Under the pieces are notes generated by a model, which did not search any database, was not told the origin of the DNA, and worked only from the letters and a program-made list of their open reading frames with translations. Made by a program: the position numbers and the translations under genes. This document shows, piece by piece, positions 6,562-6,727 of a DNA stretch of 6,727 bases; position 1 is the stretch's first letter; each line of letters begins with the position of its first letter. Location: the NCBI GenBank assembly GCA_005800405.1, contig SYFN01000104.1, forward strand, positions 1-6,727, in the 5' to 3' direction. The stretch comes from Burkholderiales bacterium (GTDB lineage: Bacteria; Pseudomonadota; Gammaproteobacteria; Burkholderiales; Burkholderiaceae_D).

Positions 6562-6590
6562 GGAGCCTGTAAATAAAATTGTGTAAATGC
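6562..6590 (+). repeat. Probable left terminal inverted repeat of an IS256-family element
   Basis: GGAGCCTGTAAATAAAATTG followed by TGTAAATGCC lies about 35-60 nt ahead of the transposase start. IS256-family ends commonly contain such G-rich start plus TGTGTAAA blocks. The matching right end is outside the window, so the exact boundary and the 8-9 bp target duplication cannot be confirmed. Confidence 0.5.
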
Positions 6591-6625
6591 CGACGGCCTA
6601 TTAACCTCCTACAGGGGAAACCGTC

Positions 6626-6727
6626 ATGCAAGGCACAACTATGGAACGCAGCAAACTACAGGCCCTAGCGGCCGAACTGGCCAAAGACATTAAAACCGAG
6701 GCCGATCTCAATGCCCTGTCCCGAGAA
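6626..6727 (+). CDS. IS256-family transposase, N-terminal 34 codons (runs off right edge)
   Basis: DDE-type transposase of the Mutator/IS256 group, which moves the element by a copy-out mechanism. ATG 6626 is preceded by AGGGGA with about 8 nt spacing, a good ribosome site; M6 (6641) is a possible alternative. The frame is open to the last base and reads ERSKLQALAAELAKDIKTEA then DLNALSRE. The pattern LAxELAKxIKTxxDLNALSR is the well-conserved front of these transposases, just ahead of the LTKxxxExxLxxEMxxHLG region, which is not in the window. The catalytic residues lie outside, so activity cannot be judged. Confidence 0.85.
   Translation, partial: MQGTTMERSKLQALAAELAKDIKTEADLNALSRE

Larger units (their letters stand above)
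6562..6727 (+). mobile_element. IS256-family insertion sequence, left part (truncated by window edge)
   Basis: The terminal repeat candidate plus the transposase N-terminus in the expected order and spacing define the left end of an IS256-type element. It lies directly beside a decayed toxin fragment, in keeping with an insertion-prone gap between the envelope operon and whatever follows. Whether the copy is complete cannot be seen. Confidence 0.65.

Overview
The window looks like chromosomal DNA of a proteobacterium, most probably a betaproteobacterium. The reasons are the RhlE-type DEAD-box helicase sequence, Gram-negative style lipoprotein and Sec signal peptides, mixed GC content and an IS256-type insertion sequence. 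A lower rank cannot be supported from the sequence alone.

Layout. (1) Positions 1-548, minus strand: N-terminal 182 codons of a DEAD-box RNA helicase, running off the left edge. It has its own extended -10 promoter at 573-599, which is overlapped by a 19-bp perfect palindrome at 596-614. (2) Positions 740-5682, minus strand: a compact five-gene run in which every product carries an export signal. In transcription order these are a DUF4384-like secreted protein, a CsgG/DUF799-like lipoprotein with a TPR tail, an LPP20-type lipoprotein, a small secreted beta-sandwich-like protein, and a TPR plus trypsin-like (HtrA-type, PDZ-less) serine protease. Gaps are 7, 34 and 4 nt, and the last pair overlaps by 4 nt (ATGA), so this is very likely one operon. 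(3) Positions 5669-6560: an eroded zone. On the minus strand two protein-like open frames join across a 5-A/T run and overlap the first operon gene. On the plus strand there is a probable remnant of a mono-ADP-ribosyltransferase toxin, broken by stops and a frameshift. (4) Positions 6562-6727, plus strand: the left end of an IS256-family element with the first 34 codons of its transposase, running off the right edge.

How the genes may work together (inference): two outer-membrane-type lipoproteins, a DUF4384-like protein, a small beta-rich protein and a protease with protein-binding TPRs, all exported and tightly spaced, look like an envelope assembly, secretion or quality-control module. The combination of CsgG-like, LPP20 and DUF4384/FlgT-N-like parts recalls the FlgO/FlgP/FlgT flagellar outer-membrane set and curli-type export, but no flagellar or curli gene is present here. 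This operon is the best candidate in the window for an undescribed system. The ART remnant and the IS suggest that the DNA upstream of it has been a site of insertion and decay.
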